Shown: positions 27,590 through 37,161 of the stretch, one piece after another | How positions within the stretch are numbered: position 1 is the stretch's first letter | Layout: each line of letters opens with the position of its first letter | Assembly: GCF_000745485.1 (NCBI RefSeq) | Contig: NZ_KN050693.1 | Location: 50,570-114,569 of the forward strand | From: Methanobacterium veterum | GTDB taxonomy: Archaea; Methanobacteriota; Methanobacteria; Methanobacteriales; Methanobacteriaceae | Reading direction: 5' to 3' | Length of the DNA: 64,000 nucleotides | Made by a program: the position numbers and the translations under genes | Notes under the pieces: model-generated | Database searches by the model: none | What the model saw: the letters and a program-made list of their open reading frames with translations, nothing else | What the model was told of the DNA's origin: nothing

Positions 27590-29851
27590 TTACTCAATAG
27601 GTTCTGTTGCTTCCTGGTATATTCGGTTTATTATGGCACTTAAATCTCCTGAATAGATGTATTCATAGCCATTACTTGCTAAATACTGATCTGGATTTGC
27701 TAGCCCTGTAAAGCTTGGAGGGTCGAAATCATCGTCTTTTGACCTGGGCAGCCATGCTAAATTAGTTATGTCTGTAGAGTATGGGGCCAACCAGACACTG
27801 AATACTTTTTTAGCTCCAACTAATTTTTTATAATAGTCCTGTCCCATTTCGTATATGGTACCTGCACATGCTCCGCCGTATATATCTACTATTAGTGCAT
27901 TTGCAGGGACTGTGCTGTTTTGAAGCACGCTGTAATGGCTGTTTGGGCCTAATCCCCAGTTTACTGCAGTTAATCCTAATGCCTCTAAAGCATTGACGAT
28001 TGTATTTGTCCGGTTAGTATCAGCTACTGTGTTTATGATATTATCACTGGTTATATACACGGGTCTTGCTTCTATAACTGGAGTAAGGGCTGTCCATGCC
28101 TTTACTGAAACATAATTTGGCAGTCCGTTGGTGATACTGTAGAAATCCAGTATCTTCGAGTACATGTAAACAAGTGATTCATACTGAATATTTCCAAGGG
28201 AACTTGATGCATAGTTTGGTGCAGCATTGTTTGCATCTATAAATGATTTAATTCTCTGTGTGATGTTTAGATATTCTGTTTTTGTTATTGACCCTGTTAC
28301 AAGGTCACCTGTTGGATTACCTGGCGAACTTATGTTTTTAAATGTTAAAGGCGTTTTATTTCCACTATTTAGCTGTAAGACGTTTGTAACCATCAAGTTC
28401 AATAGGTCTTCAATCGAAACTTGGGTTGTACCAATTGTCACATAAGCTGGAAGTTTGCTGTTAGTCTCGATATATGCTCTGAGACCTGCTGCAGCATTTT
28501 GAATCTGCTCTGAAGTGAATGTAATTGAAGTCGAATTTTTGAAGAAAGCTTCTGTTATCTTACCGTATCTGAATAATGCATATCCAGATGCGCCATTTTT
28601 TACAGCTGAGTCTATATCGTTTTGTAATTCATTTAAAGGTATTGCAGTTTGGTTGTTTGCTGAACGATAAGCTTGAAGGCCAGCTACAACTGGAGTTCCA
28701 TTGGACTGGCTGACTATATATGCTATAGAACTGCCTATCCAGTTGGTACCATTTTTACCACTGCTGCTGGTGCCTTTTGAACTGTTGTATCCGAAATTAC
28801 CCTTATAAACCAGCGGAACCATGAAATCAAGATATTTTGCAAGTTGAGTGTAATTCTGTCCATAGTAATATGCATTCATTTTCCCTTCAGGCATTAAATC
28901 TGCTGAAACTGCTACTGATGAATTAATTGATTTTACTGAATTGTAGATACTCTTAACGAAAGAGGTAATGATCTGCGAGCTGTTTGTGTATTTGTAAGCT
29001 GTTCCAGGATAACGTAAGTAATCAAGGTTAACACCATCTATTCCACAGTTTTTAACCATGTTAGTGGTGGCATTTAGGACCTTGGTATTATAGGTGGTAT
29101 TTAAGCCTGTTTTCTTTTGGGTGGTTGTGACATTTTTATACGTTGTTTTGGTTTTCCAGACGTATTTCCATTTGTAGTACCAGTGCCCCCTGTATTTGTA
29201 CCATGATTTGTACCAGTATTTATAAGGAGTCTTTACTGGAACTTTTTTGGTCACTTTTACAGTGTATGTGTAGGTTGTCCCTGCAGGGTTGATCCATTTG
29301 CTGTTTGCATCTAAAAAGCATGTTACCCATGCATTTATCCGTATTCCACTGTTTTTGAACATGGATACAACATTTTTCAGGGTATTCTGGTAAGTGCTGG
29401 AATAAATATTACACTTAACGAATATATCTGTAATTCCGGTGTTTTTAATTTTAGTTACATTTAAATTAGCTGCATCTTCGGCGTTTAGCCAAATTGCGCT
29501 AATATTTTTATATTTATCTCCTGTGGTGTCGGTAGAATTTTTGACGCTTGTTACACTAAAGCTTTTAAGAGTTAATCCACTGTTTTGATTGGAATTTGTT
29601 GAATTTGGAGTCGTTGACTGGTTCGTCACTGTAGTGTTATTAACAGGTTCTGTTACATTTTTTTGTGTAGATCCTGTTGTATTTTGAATCGTCGCGTTAG
29701 ATTGTGCATCTGTTGTGTTGTTAAGAACAAGGTTTGTGTCATCGTAGTTAGGTGGTATCTGTGAATTTTCTGTGGCGGCATATATGGTATTTACATTAAA
29801 GAGTGCTCCACATGTAATAAGGAGCACTAAAAGCAACGAAAGTCGCTTCAT
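27590..29851 (-). CDS. Secreted putative glycosidase with pseudomurein-binding repeats
   Basis: A 753-residue exported protein. A signal peptide (MKRLSLLLVLLITCGALF) and a Thr/Asn-rich linker lead to a TIM-barrel-like hydrolase domain of the GHL10/DUF4015 kind (IWLNAEDAANL, GIRINAWVTCF, GVNLDYLRYPG, VAVSADLMPEG). Two pseudomurein-binding repeats follow (TSEQIQNAAAGLRAYIE..LPAYVTIG and the region near 540-610), then a C-terminal unknown domain. A Lys/Tyr/Trp-rich insertion (KYWYKSWYKYRGHWYYKW) interrupts the barrel. GGGAGG lies 7 nt before the ATG at 29851. It probably acts on or anchors to the cell wall. Confidence 0.88.
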   Translation of the reverse strand: MKRLSLLLVLLITCGALFNVNTIYAATENSQIPPNYDDTNLVLNNTTDAQSNATIQNTTGSTQKNVTEPVNNTTVTNQSTTPNSTNSNQNSGLTLKSFSVTSVKNSTDTTGDKYKNISAIWLNAEDAANLNVTKIKNTGITDIFVKCNIYSSTYQNTLKNVVSMFKNSGIRINAWVTCFLDANSKWINPAGTTYTYTVKVTKKVPVKTPYKYWYKSWYKYRGHWYYKWKYVWKTKTTYKNVTTTQKKTGLNTTYNTKVLNATTNMVKNCGIDGVNLDYLRYPGTAYKYTNSSQIITSFVKSIYNSVKSINSSVAVSADLMPEGKMNAYYYGQNYTQLAKYLDFMVPLVYKGNFGYNSSKGTSSSGKNGTNWIGSSIAYIVSQSNGTPVVAGLQAYRSANNQTAIPLNELQNDIDSAVKNGASGYALFRYGKITEAFFKNSTSITFTSEQIQNAAAGLRAYIETNSKLPAYVTIGTTQVSIEDLLNLMVTNVLQLNSGNKTPLTFKNISSPGNPTGDLVTGSITKTEYLNITQRIKSFIDANNAAPNYASSSLGNIQYESLVYMYSKILDFYSITNGLPNYVSVKAWTALTPVIEARPVYITSDNIINTVADTNRTNTIVNALEALGLTAVNWGLGPNSHYSVLQNSTVPANALIVDIYGGACAGTIYEMGQDYYKKLVGAKKVFSVWLAPYSTDITNLAWLPRSKDDDFDPPSFTGLANPDQYLASNGYEYIYSGDLSAIINRIYQEATEPIE

Positions 29852-30682
29852 TATACTGCCTCCCATTTTTTCAGATGTCATATTAACACCAGTTTGGAGT
29901 TATTGACACGTGATTATGGTATTTTTGAGCATATATTTTTTGTGATTTAATTTTTTCATGCAAACATAATTATCATGCGTTTTTTTGAATTTAAAGAGGT
30001 ATAAAGGCGAATTAAAACTTTGAATTAGTGAAATATTAATCTTTTTTGTACTACAATTCTTATAAAATTTTATTAAATTATTTAAGATGAAAACTTATTT
30101 TTTCAGGGCATCTTTATATGGGATATGCAGTACGGGTTTAATCAATCATTTTTATTAACTGTAATTTGCTCCAAATTCGTGCTGGACATTAATTTATTTC
30201 ATTTATATCTTTGAAAGTAATAATTTTCAAATCAAGACGTTTAAATTGATTTTTTGCGTAGCCTTTCAGATTCACTGCTCAGGGGGTAGTTTTTATTATT
30301 AATTTGCATGTTGTGGTAGTTATGCTATTATGTTGGTAGTTGGGAATACTGGTCTTTTAAATGCGTTTTTAAGTTTATACCTGACAGAAAATCTTTTATA
30401 TTAGAATCATTCCTAATATTACATAATGTTATTATGAGTCACTATTACAAATTCCATATTAAGTTTGGAATACTAATTTACATCGATATGGTGGAGGAGT
30501 CACATATTAAGATACGCGCAAGTATATGAAATCCTTAATCTTAAGATAGTTTTAGTTTGATTAAGAACTCCAGCATCCAGTTAATATGTATATAATGCTC
30601 TAAGTTGGGCATATGCTCTAGATTCAGTTGTGAAGTTTAAGCTTATTGGAAAATAAGGAATATAGATGGAGGACTGGTAAAT
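29852..30682. other. Long intergenic region with a GC-richer hairpin
   Basis: An 830-bp region between divergent genes. Around 30255-30290 a GC-richer patch can fold (CCTTTCAG...CTGCTCAGG) and is followed by TTTTTATTATT, resembling a terminator or the 3' end of a small RNA. GGTGGAGGAG at 30489-30498 looks like a ribosome binding site but is followed by no usable gene. Confidence 0.35.
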
Positions 30683-31102
30683 ATGGAGAGTAAAGAGGGT
30701 ATAAAAAATAAAGGAAATTTGGGGCCTAACATGGAATCTAATATTGTTAAATTAATAGATTCTAAGTTAAATGAAGTAAGAGCTTTAAAAGAATTGTTGG
30801 AAAAATCAGACAAACTACAGGAATTATATGGTCCTGCACTTAAATTAGAGGGCGGGGTTAGTTTAATGGGTAACCACAGGTTTAAAACAGCTAGGCTGTT
30901 TAACCCTAAATGTCCTGAAGTAATGGAATTGGAAAAGCTGGAAAAGCTGCTTGTAAACTTTAAAACTGATTATGAAGAACTTTCAGGCAGTATATCAAAA
31001 TCCCTTGTAGAATACAACAATCGAAATAAAAAAGCATTTGAGGTATTTAAAGTTAAAAATGAGCAGTTAATTAATAAGATAGATTTGCTTACTTTAGAAT
31101 AA
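30683..31102 (+). CDS. Coiled-coil protein of unknown function
   Basis: A 139-residue charged protein with heptad-like helices (KLIDSKLNEVRALKELLEKS and EVMELEKLEKLLVNFKTDYEELSG) separated by a short loop (GNHRFKTARLFNPKCPE). I recognise no family. It is probably a soluble helical oligomer. An alternative start is the internal ATG at residue 17. It is convergent with the HtrA-like protease gene. Confidence 0.65.
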   Translation: MESKEGIKNKGNLGPNMESNIVKLIDSKLNEVRALKELLEKSDKLQELYGPALKLEGGVSLMGNHRFKTARLFNPKCPEVMELEKLEKLLVNFKTDYEELSGSISKSLVEYNNRNKKAFEVFKVKNEQLINKIDLLTLE

Positions 31103-31112
31103 TTTTTTTCCA

Positions 31113-31146
31113 GTAGATCTACTTAGAATTTTTTTAGTAGATCTAC
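31113..31146. terminator. Twin GTAGATCTAC palindromes between convergent genes
   Basis: The perfect 10-bp palindrome GTAGATCTAC occurs twice (31113-31122 and 31137-31146), separated by a T-rich stretch, exactly between convergent genes. The copies can pair with each other to form a hairpin flanked by oligo-T on both strands, as expected for a bidirectional terminator. Confidence 0.55.
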
Positions 31147-31156
31147 AGGTGTCATA

Positions 31157-32173
31157 TTATGTGATGTCTATGGGAACTTCATTTTCCCTACATATCTGTA
31201 TTATATAGTTTGAAGATAAAAATAACCCATATCTTGATTTTATTTGTTGTAAAAAACTTCCTTTTGACTGTATTCCATATATTAAAATACCTATTACTTC
31301 ATTTTTACTATTTAAAACAGGACCTCCACTATAACCAGGGAATGTAGATGCATTTGTTTTGTAGTAAAGTATATCGTGTGAATTACGTACTTCTGATATG
31401 AGGCTGCCTGTGGTTGTGGAAGGGTTTACTGATAACTGGGATTGTGTCACATTGCTGTCTGCGGGATAACCATATATACGGATGTTTTCTCCATTCTTTG
31501 GGTCATGGGAACTGATTTTTAATGCTGGTAAATTTCTGCCTGCGGGGTTAACTTTCAGGAGGGCAACATCATTATCGCTGCCTGAATTTCCAACATCAAC
31601 CAGCTGTGCATTTAGCGGTTTAATTCCCGTAGCAGATGAAAATTTAACTTTAATGACCTGCTTATAGTATTTTACACTAATTAAATTGTTTTGAATCAAC
31701 AGATCGGTAGTTGTACGTGTATTGGCACTTAAGTTACTTTGACTGACCATATCATTTCCAGATAATTCCGCGCCTAACTGTGGATTATAGTTTGATAAAT
31801 AGGTAGATACTGCTGCCTGCTCCACATACGTCTTGATGTCATCATCACTCATTGTTTTAAGCACATTAATGGTATTGGACTCAGGATCACCTATAACATG
31901 AAATGCAGTTATGATATATCCATTTTTACTTACAATAACTCCAGAACCAGTTTCTAATGGATAAAAACTAATATTAAACCATACTGTTTTGTGAAGTGAT
32001 GGATCAGTTATAGTTACTATGCCTGAAACTCCATTTTCAACATAAACTGTTGAACTAGCCGATTTAGAAGAAAAATAATTTAAAGGAGTATTATCTATAA
32101 AAAAAGCTTCATAAGTCACAAATACTGCCAGCAGGATAAGTACTGATGTTAATGTATTTTTCAACAGCTTCAC
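31157..32173 (-). CDS. Membrane-anchored trypsin-like (HtrA-type) serine protease
   Basis: A 338-residue protein with an N-terminal membrane anchor (about 8-24) and an extracytoplasmic trypsin-fold protease. The triad is His92 in ITAFHVIGD, Asp202 in GSDNDVALLKV and Ser282 in PGYSGGPVLN. An about 70-residue insertion between His and Asp is longer than in typical HtrA proteins, and no PDZ domain is present. It likely performs protein quality control or processing outside the membrane. No operon partner is seen. Confidence 0.88.
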   Translation of the reverse strand: MKLLKNTLTSVLILLAVFVTYEAFFIDNTPLNYFSSKSASSTVYVENGVSGIVTITDPSLHKTVWFNISFYPLETGSGVIVSKNGYIITAFHVIGDPESNTINVLKTMSDDDIKTYVEQAAVSTYLSNYNPQLGAELSGNDMVSQSNLSANTRTTTDLLIQNNLISVKYYKQVIKVKFSSATGIKPLNAQLVDVGNSGSDNDVALLKVNPAGRNLPALKISSHDPKNGENIRIYGYPADSNVTQSQLSVNPSTTTGSLISEVRNSHDILYYKTNASTFPGYSGGPVLNSKNEVIGILIYGIQSKGSFLQQIKSRYGLFLSSNYIIQICRENEVPIDIT

Positions 32174-32386
32174 TTAATGGTCCACCATCACATTAAAAAT
32201 TATTAAATTATTTAATTTAAGTAATAACTATGCTCTAACTTTTATTTATATTTTTACCAATTTCAAACGGGATCACTATCTAAATTGCTGGTTGTGCTTG
32301 TAAACTTTGAACGTTAATTAAATAACAGTAAATCAATTTTTAAAAATCTCTAAATTTATATCCAATTAAAAACAAAATAGTAATAC

Positions 32387-32560
32387 ATGGATATAATATC
32401 TACATTAGTTAATGCAATAATGGGCTTTGTAAATGCAGTTATTAATGCAATACTCATTATAGGAGTTGCATTGATATGGGGCATTATTATTGCAATTGTA
32501 ATTGGTGTAATAATATTTTTAATTTTAAAGGCCAAAGAACGTGCAAAAAGAGAAAGATAG
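32387..32560 (+). CDS. 57-residue membrane microprotein
   Basis: A short frame encoding MDIISTLVNAIMGFVNAVIN followed by a strong transmembrane helix and the basic tail KAKERAKRER. It is an N-out/C-in single-span or hairpin microprotein. It starts with ATG after AATACATGG with no clear ribosome binding site, but the composition (one long hydrophobic block and a positively charged end) argues for a real gene. Function unknown. Confidence 0.55.
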   Translation: MDIISTLVNAIMGFVNAVINAILIIGVALIWGIIIAIVIGVIIFLILKAKERAKRER

Positions 32561-32649
32561 GCATTATAATGCTTTTATTCTAAGTAAGTAATATTTTGAT
32601 TAATTAGTAAAATGAGAATAAAAATTAATTTAAAATAATAATTATTTGG

Positions 32650-32994
32650 TCATCTTTTTTCAAATTCTAGTATTAGTTTAATCTCTTGAGGTTCTATATC
32701 TATATCTGCAGTGGGATATGGGCCTTCGTTTGATTCCATATCAATTAATGTGAATTTATCATATACTTGCTTTCCATTATTTTCTATGGTTTTTATGGTG
32801 AATTTATCTCCTTTGCTGCTTTCAAAGAAATTTAGGGGCTTTTCTATATCTGCGCCCAGGACTCGTATAACAACTATAAGTTCGGTATCACTTATAAAAC
32901 GGAAATCCTTGACAAACTCTTCAGGTATGACTAAATCACTTATTTTCCCTTCTATTTCTCGACTAAAAGTTACCGGTACTAATACTTCTGCCAA
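32650..32994 (-). CDS. Small protein of unknown function
   Basis: A 114-residue beta-rich acidic protein (VLVPVTFSREIEGKISDLVI, then FRFISDTELIVVIRVLGAD and a C-terminal DIDIEPQEIKLILEFEKR). I recognise no family. GAGGTGATTATGCTTGGC on the minus strand provides a ribosome binding site upstream of the ATG. It stands alone. Confidence 0.65.
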   Translation of the reverse strand: MAEVLVPVTFSREIEGKISDLVIPEEFVKDFRFISDTELIVVIRVLGADIEKPLNFFESSKGDKFTIKTIENNGKQVYDKFTLIDMESNEGPYPTADIDIEPQEIKLILEFEKR

Positions 32995-33161
32995 GCATAA
33001 TCACCTCATCCATTACTTTATCTTTTTTAGAACATAAATATTTACATTCTGTTATTAAATATCTTGGACATATTTTACTCCATGTCTCATGATAAAGTGT
33101 TTTACAGAGTTTAAAAGGAATAATTAACAGAATTAATTGTCATATGCTTAAAAAGAGTAAA

Positions 33162-33608
33162 TTAAGGTGCTCCTCCTGCACCACCCACGTTTTTTCCTGT
33201 TTTAGGGTCTATATTTATTTCCCCTACTCTTTTACCCTTCAATAAAACAGGAACAACATCTGTGCATTTCCCACCTATTTTGTATCGTTCAGGTTTACCT
33301 GCTACTGCATTATGTTCTTTTATGTACTTCTGCGCAATTAAACGTGATTTAGATGACTTGACTTTGGGAGATGTATACTTTTTTGGGATTGATGATTTAA
33401 CATTAAAATTTGATTGATGTAAACCCCTGTTTGATATTTTATTTATGGAACTGATCTTGTGATTATTATTTGTTGAATTTCCTAAATTTGACTGGTTTGG
33501 CTGTCCTAATTGGGAATTAGCAGATATTACTGGATAAGCAGCCACAGTAATACTTGTAATAACTAATACGCTAACTAAAAATAGTATTTTTCCTTTAATT
33601 GCAACCAC
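33162..33608 (-). CDS. Secreted PepSY-like protein
   Basis: About 145-148 residues. A signal peptide (KGKILFLVSVLVITSITVAA) is followed by a Ser/Asn-rich linker and a C-terminal PepSY-like domain (LIAQKYIKEHNAVAGKPERY ... VPVLLKGKRVGEINIDPKTG) ending in GGAGGAP. PepSY domains often inhibit or bind proteases outside the cell. The GTG at 33608 lies inside the ribosome binding site GAGGTGG. Five nt further is an in-frame ATT at 33599 that would give the textbook signal peptide start M-K-G-K. Confidence 0.72.
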   Translation of the reverse strand: MVAIKGKILFLVSVLVITSITVAAYPVISANSQLGQPNQSNLGNSTNNNHKISSINKISNRGLHQSNFNVKSSIPKKYTSPKVKSSKSRLIAQKYIKEHNAVAGKPERYKIGGKCTDVVPVLLKGKRVGEINIDPKTGKNVGGAGGAP

Positions 33609-34142
33609 CTCTGCATAATTTCGTATCTTTTTTTATGTTTTTCATAACTAATAATAATTTCGCGTAAATACAATTTAGATATAAAATTAATGGTGTTTGG
33701 GGGAGGAACTATTATAATTCATTAGGGGATAATTAATATGATTAGTTGCATATAAATAAAAATAATAAAAATAATTCTAATAATTATGGTGTTTATGTCT
33801 ATTAACTTAATTATTTATTTAACAGGCTATGAATGTATTGAAATTATATTTTTGGGGATAATTTAAGCTAATTTTTAAATATAAATTAAATAATAGCTAA
33901 AAATGATAGTATGTGGTGATACACTCTGTAGTTATAACATAGCATTACTTGTTTATAAAATTAAAAGAATTATAAAAGACTTTTTTTGACAAAAAACGTA
34001 TTGTTTGAATTATTTGGGTATTATTTAGGATATGGTGCATTCATAAATGATTAATGGTATGATCTAAGCTATTAAACATTTATAAAAATTATATAGCCAA
34101 TAAATATTAATAAATGACATTAAATAAATATGTGATAAAATT
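33609..34142. other. AT-rich intergenic region between divergent genes
   Basis: The region is extremely AT-rich and carries the promoters of the PepSY-like and HEAT-repeat genes. I see no gene or structured element. Confidence 0.35.
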
Positions 34143-34868
34143 ATGGATTTAATATGGATGATGGCAATGATTTCAATCTCAGATCTGGAAAGGATGAGGG
34201 ACAAAAAGGATATAAATGGCCTTATAAAAGCATTAGATATAACCGAAGACAAACGAATTCGGGAAAAAGCAGCATATATACTGGGGGATATAGATGCAAA
34301 GGAAGCAGTTGAACCTTTAATTAATCTCCTGAACGATGAATACTGGCCTATCCGTAAAGCTGCAGTTGTATCTCTTGGCACGATTGGGGATAAAAAGTCT
34401 GTTGAACCTTTAATTGATGTTTTAAAGGATGAACACTGGCATGTTCGTGAAACGGCAGTATGGGCTCTTGGTGCAATTGGTGACAGACGGGCAGTTGAAC
34501 CAATCATTAATGCATTAAATGATGGGTCTTTAAATGTTAAATGTGAAGTGGTGGATGCACTTGGAAATTTGGGTGATGATCGCGCTCTTGAACCGTTAAA
34601 AGGAATATTAAAAGAAAATGATTACATTTTAAGATCCTGTGCTGTGATGTCATTGGGTAAAATTGGTGATGCATCTGTAGAATATCTGGTCAGTTCTCTT
34701 GGGGATGAAAGTTATCTTGTAAGGGTAAATGCGGCAAATGCTCTTGGGACTATAGGAGATAAAGAAGCACTTCCCTATCTTAAAGGAGCTTTAGAAGCCT
34801 CAAATGGAGAATCTCATGAATTTGAATCTGCCTTGAAAAGGGCAATAAATAAAATTGATTCAAAATAA
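34143..34868 (+). CDS. HEAT-repeat (PBS lyase-like) protein
   Basis: A 241-residue solenoid of about six HEAT-like repeats, each about 31 residues with the signature IREKAAYILGDIDAKEAVEPLINLL or VRETAVWALGAIGDRRAVEPII. Such PBS-lyase-type repeats are protein-binding scaffolds in archaea. No catalytic motif is present. There is no ribosome binding site before the ATG, so the message is probably leaderless, and internal ATGs close to the start leave a few residues of uncertainty. Confidence 0.88.
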   Translation: MDLIWMMAMISISDLERMRDKKDINGLIKALDITEDKRIREKAAYILGDIDAKEAVEPLINLLNDEYWPIRKAAVVSLGTIGDKKSVEPLIDVLKDEHWHVRETAVWALGAIGDRRAVEPIINALNDGSLNVKCEVVDALGNLGDDRALEPLKGILKENDYILRSCAVMSLGKIGDASVEYLVSSLGDESYLVRVNAANALGTIGDKEALPYLKGALEASNGESHEFESALKRAINKIDSK

Positions 34869-35224
34869 TTTAATTTTAATTTAACCTTAAAATTACTGGA
34901 TAAAAGTTTCTTATTTTAAATTTATTCGGGTCTATTATTCTTTGCATTGTTTATACTTTATTAATATGTTATAATGCTTAATTTAAGTTGAAATTCCATT
35001 TATTTAATCAAAAAATTACATAATAATTTAAATAAGAGTATTTGCACAATGCTCATAACATACGTGTTTAAATTTAATATTATAATAACTATTTTTATGT
35101 TAATCTTCCTTTAAATCATTAAACAGTTCTCTATTTGCGTTTATAATTATATTTTTATATGTTGGAAACGTAATATTAGTTTTAAAATGGTTTTTACCTT
35201 TTTTTAATAATTTGAGGATGTTTA
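34869..35224. other. AT-rich intergenic region
   Basis: No gene, repeat or structure is supported here. It should contain the promoter of nucS. Confidence 0.35.
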
Positions 35225-35980
35225 ATGATAATTAAGTTAGATGAAAATCCGGGGACAGAGGAAGTCTTTGATTTTATAAACGAAGCAATTTCTAAAAGGG
35301 CATTTATAATAATAGTGGCATGCTGCAGGATTAAGTATAGGGGCAGGGCTACAAGCAGGTTAGGATCTGGAGACAGGACAATAATTATCAAGACTGATGG
35401 TTCATTTTTAGTCCATCAGGATTATAATTTGGAGCCTGTTAACTGGCAGCCCCCTAACTGTAAATTCAAGACGAGAATGGAAAACGACAGAGTTTATATC
35501 TGCGGGGTAAGGAGAAATCCGCCAGAGTCTCTTGAAGTTGAAATATGTAAAACACATATGATATCTTATCATATTGGTAAAGACATTAAAAAGCTTGAAC
35601 TGGCAGGTTACGAAGAAGACCTGCGTACCATGATAATGGAAAGCCCAGAACTTATTGAAAAAGGATTCCGGCCAACTTCAAAAGAGTATCAGGTATCTAC
35701 AGGATTTATAGATATACTTGGCAAGGATAAAAACGGCAGTTTAATGATATTAGAACTTAAAAGCAGGCAGGCAGGTGTCAATGCAGTTAAACAGTTAAAA
35801 AAATATTTTGAAGACTTCACTGACCATAAAGATTTTGTTAGGGGTCTTTTGGTAGCCCCATCTGTTACTGAAGATGCTCAGGAACTTCTTGAAAAGTATC
35901 AACTTGAATTTAAGGCACTTGAACCACCTAAAGAACTTAAAAGTGCCAAAAGTGTCACTCTGGACTTTTTTAACAAGTAA
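35225..35980 (+). CDS. nucS: Endonuclease NucS (EndoMS)
   Basis: A 251-residue protein with the two NucS domains. The N-terminal DNA-binding/dimerisation part contains [23 protein letters not shown] and WQPPNCKF. The C-terminal PD-(D/E)XK nuclease core contains [25 protein letters not shown] (catalytic Asp and E-x-K). The tail [10 protein letters not shown] is a plausible PCNA-interacting motif. NucS cuts mismatched or flapped DNA and is a main archaeal mismatch-repair nuclease. GAGGATGTTTA precedes the ATG. Confidence 0.93.
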   Translation: MIIKLDENPGTEEVFDFINEAISKRAFIIIVACCRIKYRGRATSRLGSGDRTIIIKTDGSFLVHQDYNLEPVNWQPPNCKFKTRMENDRVYICGVRRNPPESLEVEICKTHMISYHIGKDIKKLELAGYEEDLRTMIMESPELIEKGFRPTSKEYQVSTGFIDILGKDKNGSLMILELKSRQAGVNAVKQLKKYFEDFTDHKDFVRGLLVAPSVTEDAQELLEKYQLEFKALEPPKELKSAKSVTLDFFNK

Positions 35981-36022
35981 TCTGTGGGCAGATTTGAAAA
36001 TGGATAGTAGAGGCAAAGTCCT

Positions 36023-36829
36023 TTATTTGGACGTGCCTCTGATTTTTGATTTATTTTTATTTAAACTTGATTTGAAATGGAACAGTACTTTAAACATGTT
36101 TTTAAATGGTTTTCTGTAGATGTGGAAGTGAATCAGGGTTACTATGACCATCAGGAGTGATAATTCTACGTGCCAGTAGTTCAGGCCTTGCCTGTAAACC
36201 AGACCAATACCTAAATTTATCATATAGATTAGCAGCACTCCTGTGACGCCGGATCCAAAGAAACCTCCCATTAACAGCAAATTCCACAACTTTTTATGTT
36301 TTTTAGGTTTTAGAATACCTTTACTGAAAAGATAATGTGTAAATAGGTACGCGCCTATAATTAAAAGACTTACGGGAATTATATGGTAGTCGCTGCCCGT
36401 ATTTAATGAATCACCAGTCCCTGAGCTAGGATCATGAACTGTAGTGGTGCTTGCATTGGCTTGGTCTGAAGTTCCGTTTTGAACGTGTCCCCCATGGTAT
36501 CCATCAGCACTATTTTGAGTGTCTGTATTTGTATTTGAATCTGTAGTCGGAGTATCCGTATCTGTACTTTGAGTGCTTGAAACGGCAGCGGCCTGTGAAA
36601 GATCGCAGATGCCGTCTCCAGTACTGTCAGTGTAGAGATGGCACTGTCCGGGATAAGGATCGTTTGTTAAGCCGTACGGACAGCCTCCTGCACAAACTCC
36701 TGACATGGTTGATGCTGCAATTACGGGCACAGTTGCTGCAGCTCCAACTATTTTCTGTTTTTGAGGGGAAATATTTTGGTTTAATGCATTTTTTAAGTCA
36801 GCTAACTTACTTTTAACTTTATCTTTCAA
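36023..36829 (-). CDS. Membrane protein with Cys-rich calcium-like motif and heme-b-like helices
   Basis: A 268-residue protein. After an N-terminal hydrophobic segment comes a Cys-rich motif (CPYGLTNDPYPGQCHLYTD, then DGICDLS), reminiscent of sequences before iron-sulfur or calcium domains. A long Thr/Asp-rich linker and about three to four membrane helices follow, with several histidines (YHIIPVS, THYLFS, YWHVELS, HFHIYRK), as in DUF4405 cytochrome-b-like proteins. It overlaps the upstream paralogous gene by 4 bp. Possibly a membrane electron carrier (inferred). Confidence 0.75.
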   Translation of the reverse strand: MKDKVKSKLADLKNALNQNISPQKQKIVGAAATVPVIAASTMSGVCAGGCPYGLTNDPYPGQCHLYTDSTGDGICDLSQAAAVSSTQSTDTDTPTTDSNTNTDTQNSADGYHGGHVQNGTSDQANASTTTVHDPSSGTGDSLNTGSDYHIIPVSLLIIGAYLFTHYLFSKGILKPKKHKKLWNLLLMGGFFGSGVTGVLLIYMINLGIGLVYRQGLNYWHVELSLLMVIVTLIHFHIYRKPFKNMFKVLFHFKSSLNKNKSKIRGTSK

Positions 36830-37152
36830 GATTTCGCCCTCCCTCCTGTAAACAGCCTTCTGGTATTTTTCCAGTAAATACTTATATGGAATACTGTAAC
36901 TAGTGCCATGGTAATGCCGAATTCTACATGCCAGTAAAGAAGTCCTGAATTAATGGATGTAATTATGCCTAGTTCAAGTAAAACCATAAGTACAAATCCT
37001 GCACTCGCAGTTACTAAAAATGCACTAAATAATATAAAGTTCCATAAATTCACATGAAGTGATTTTCTTATTAAACAGGTCTTGTAGAGTGTATATGTTA
37101 TTAAATAACCCCCTACAAACGGTATTGATGGTATAAGTATTTCATAAACCAT
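36826..37152 (-). CDS. Small membrane protein, heme-b-like (DUF4405-like)
   Basis: A 108-residue protein with three to four membrane helices. Its last helix region YWHVEFGITMALVTVFHISIYWK closely resembles the equivalent region of the next gene (YWHVELSLLMVIVTLIHFHIYRK), so the two are paralogs in tandem. Conserved His residues could ligate heme b. GTGATCACC precedes the ATG at 37152, chosen over the GTG at 37161. Translation is coupled to the downstream gene through an ATGA overlap. Confidence 0.72.
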   Translation of the reverse strand: MVYEILIPSIPFVGGYLITYTLYKTCLIRKSLHVNLWNFILFSAFLVTASAGFVLMVLLELGIITSINSGLLYWHVEFGITMALVTVFHISIYWKNTRRLFTGGRAKS

Positions 37153-37161
37153 GGTGATCAC

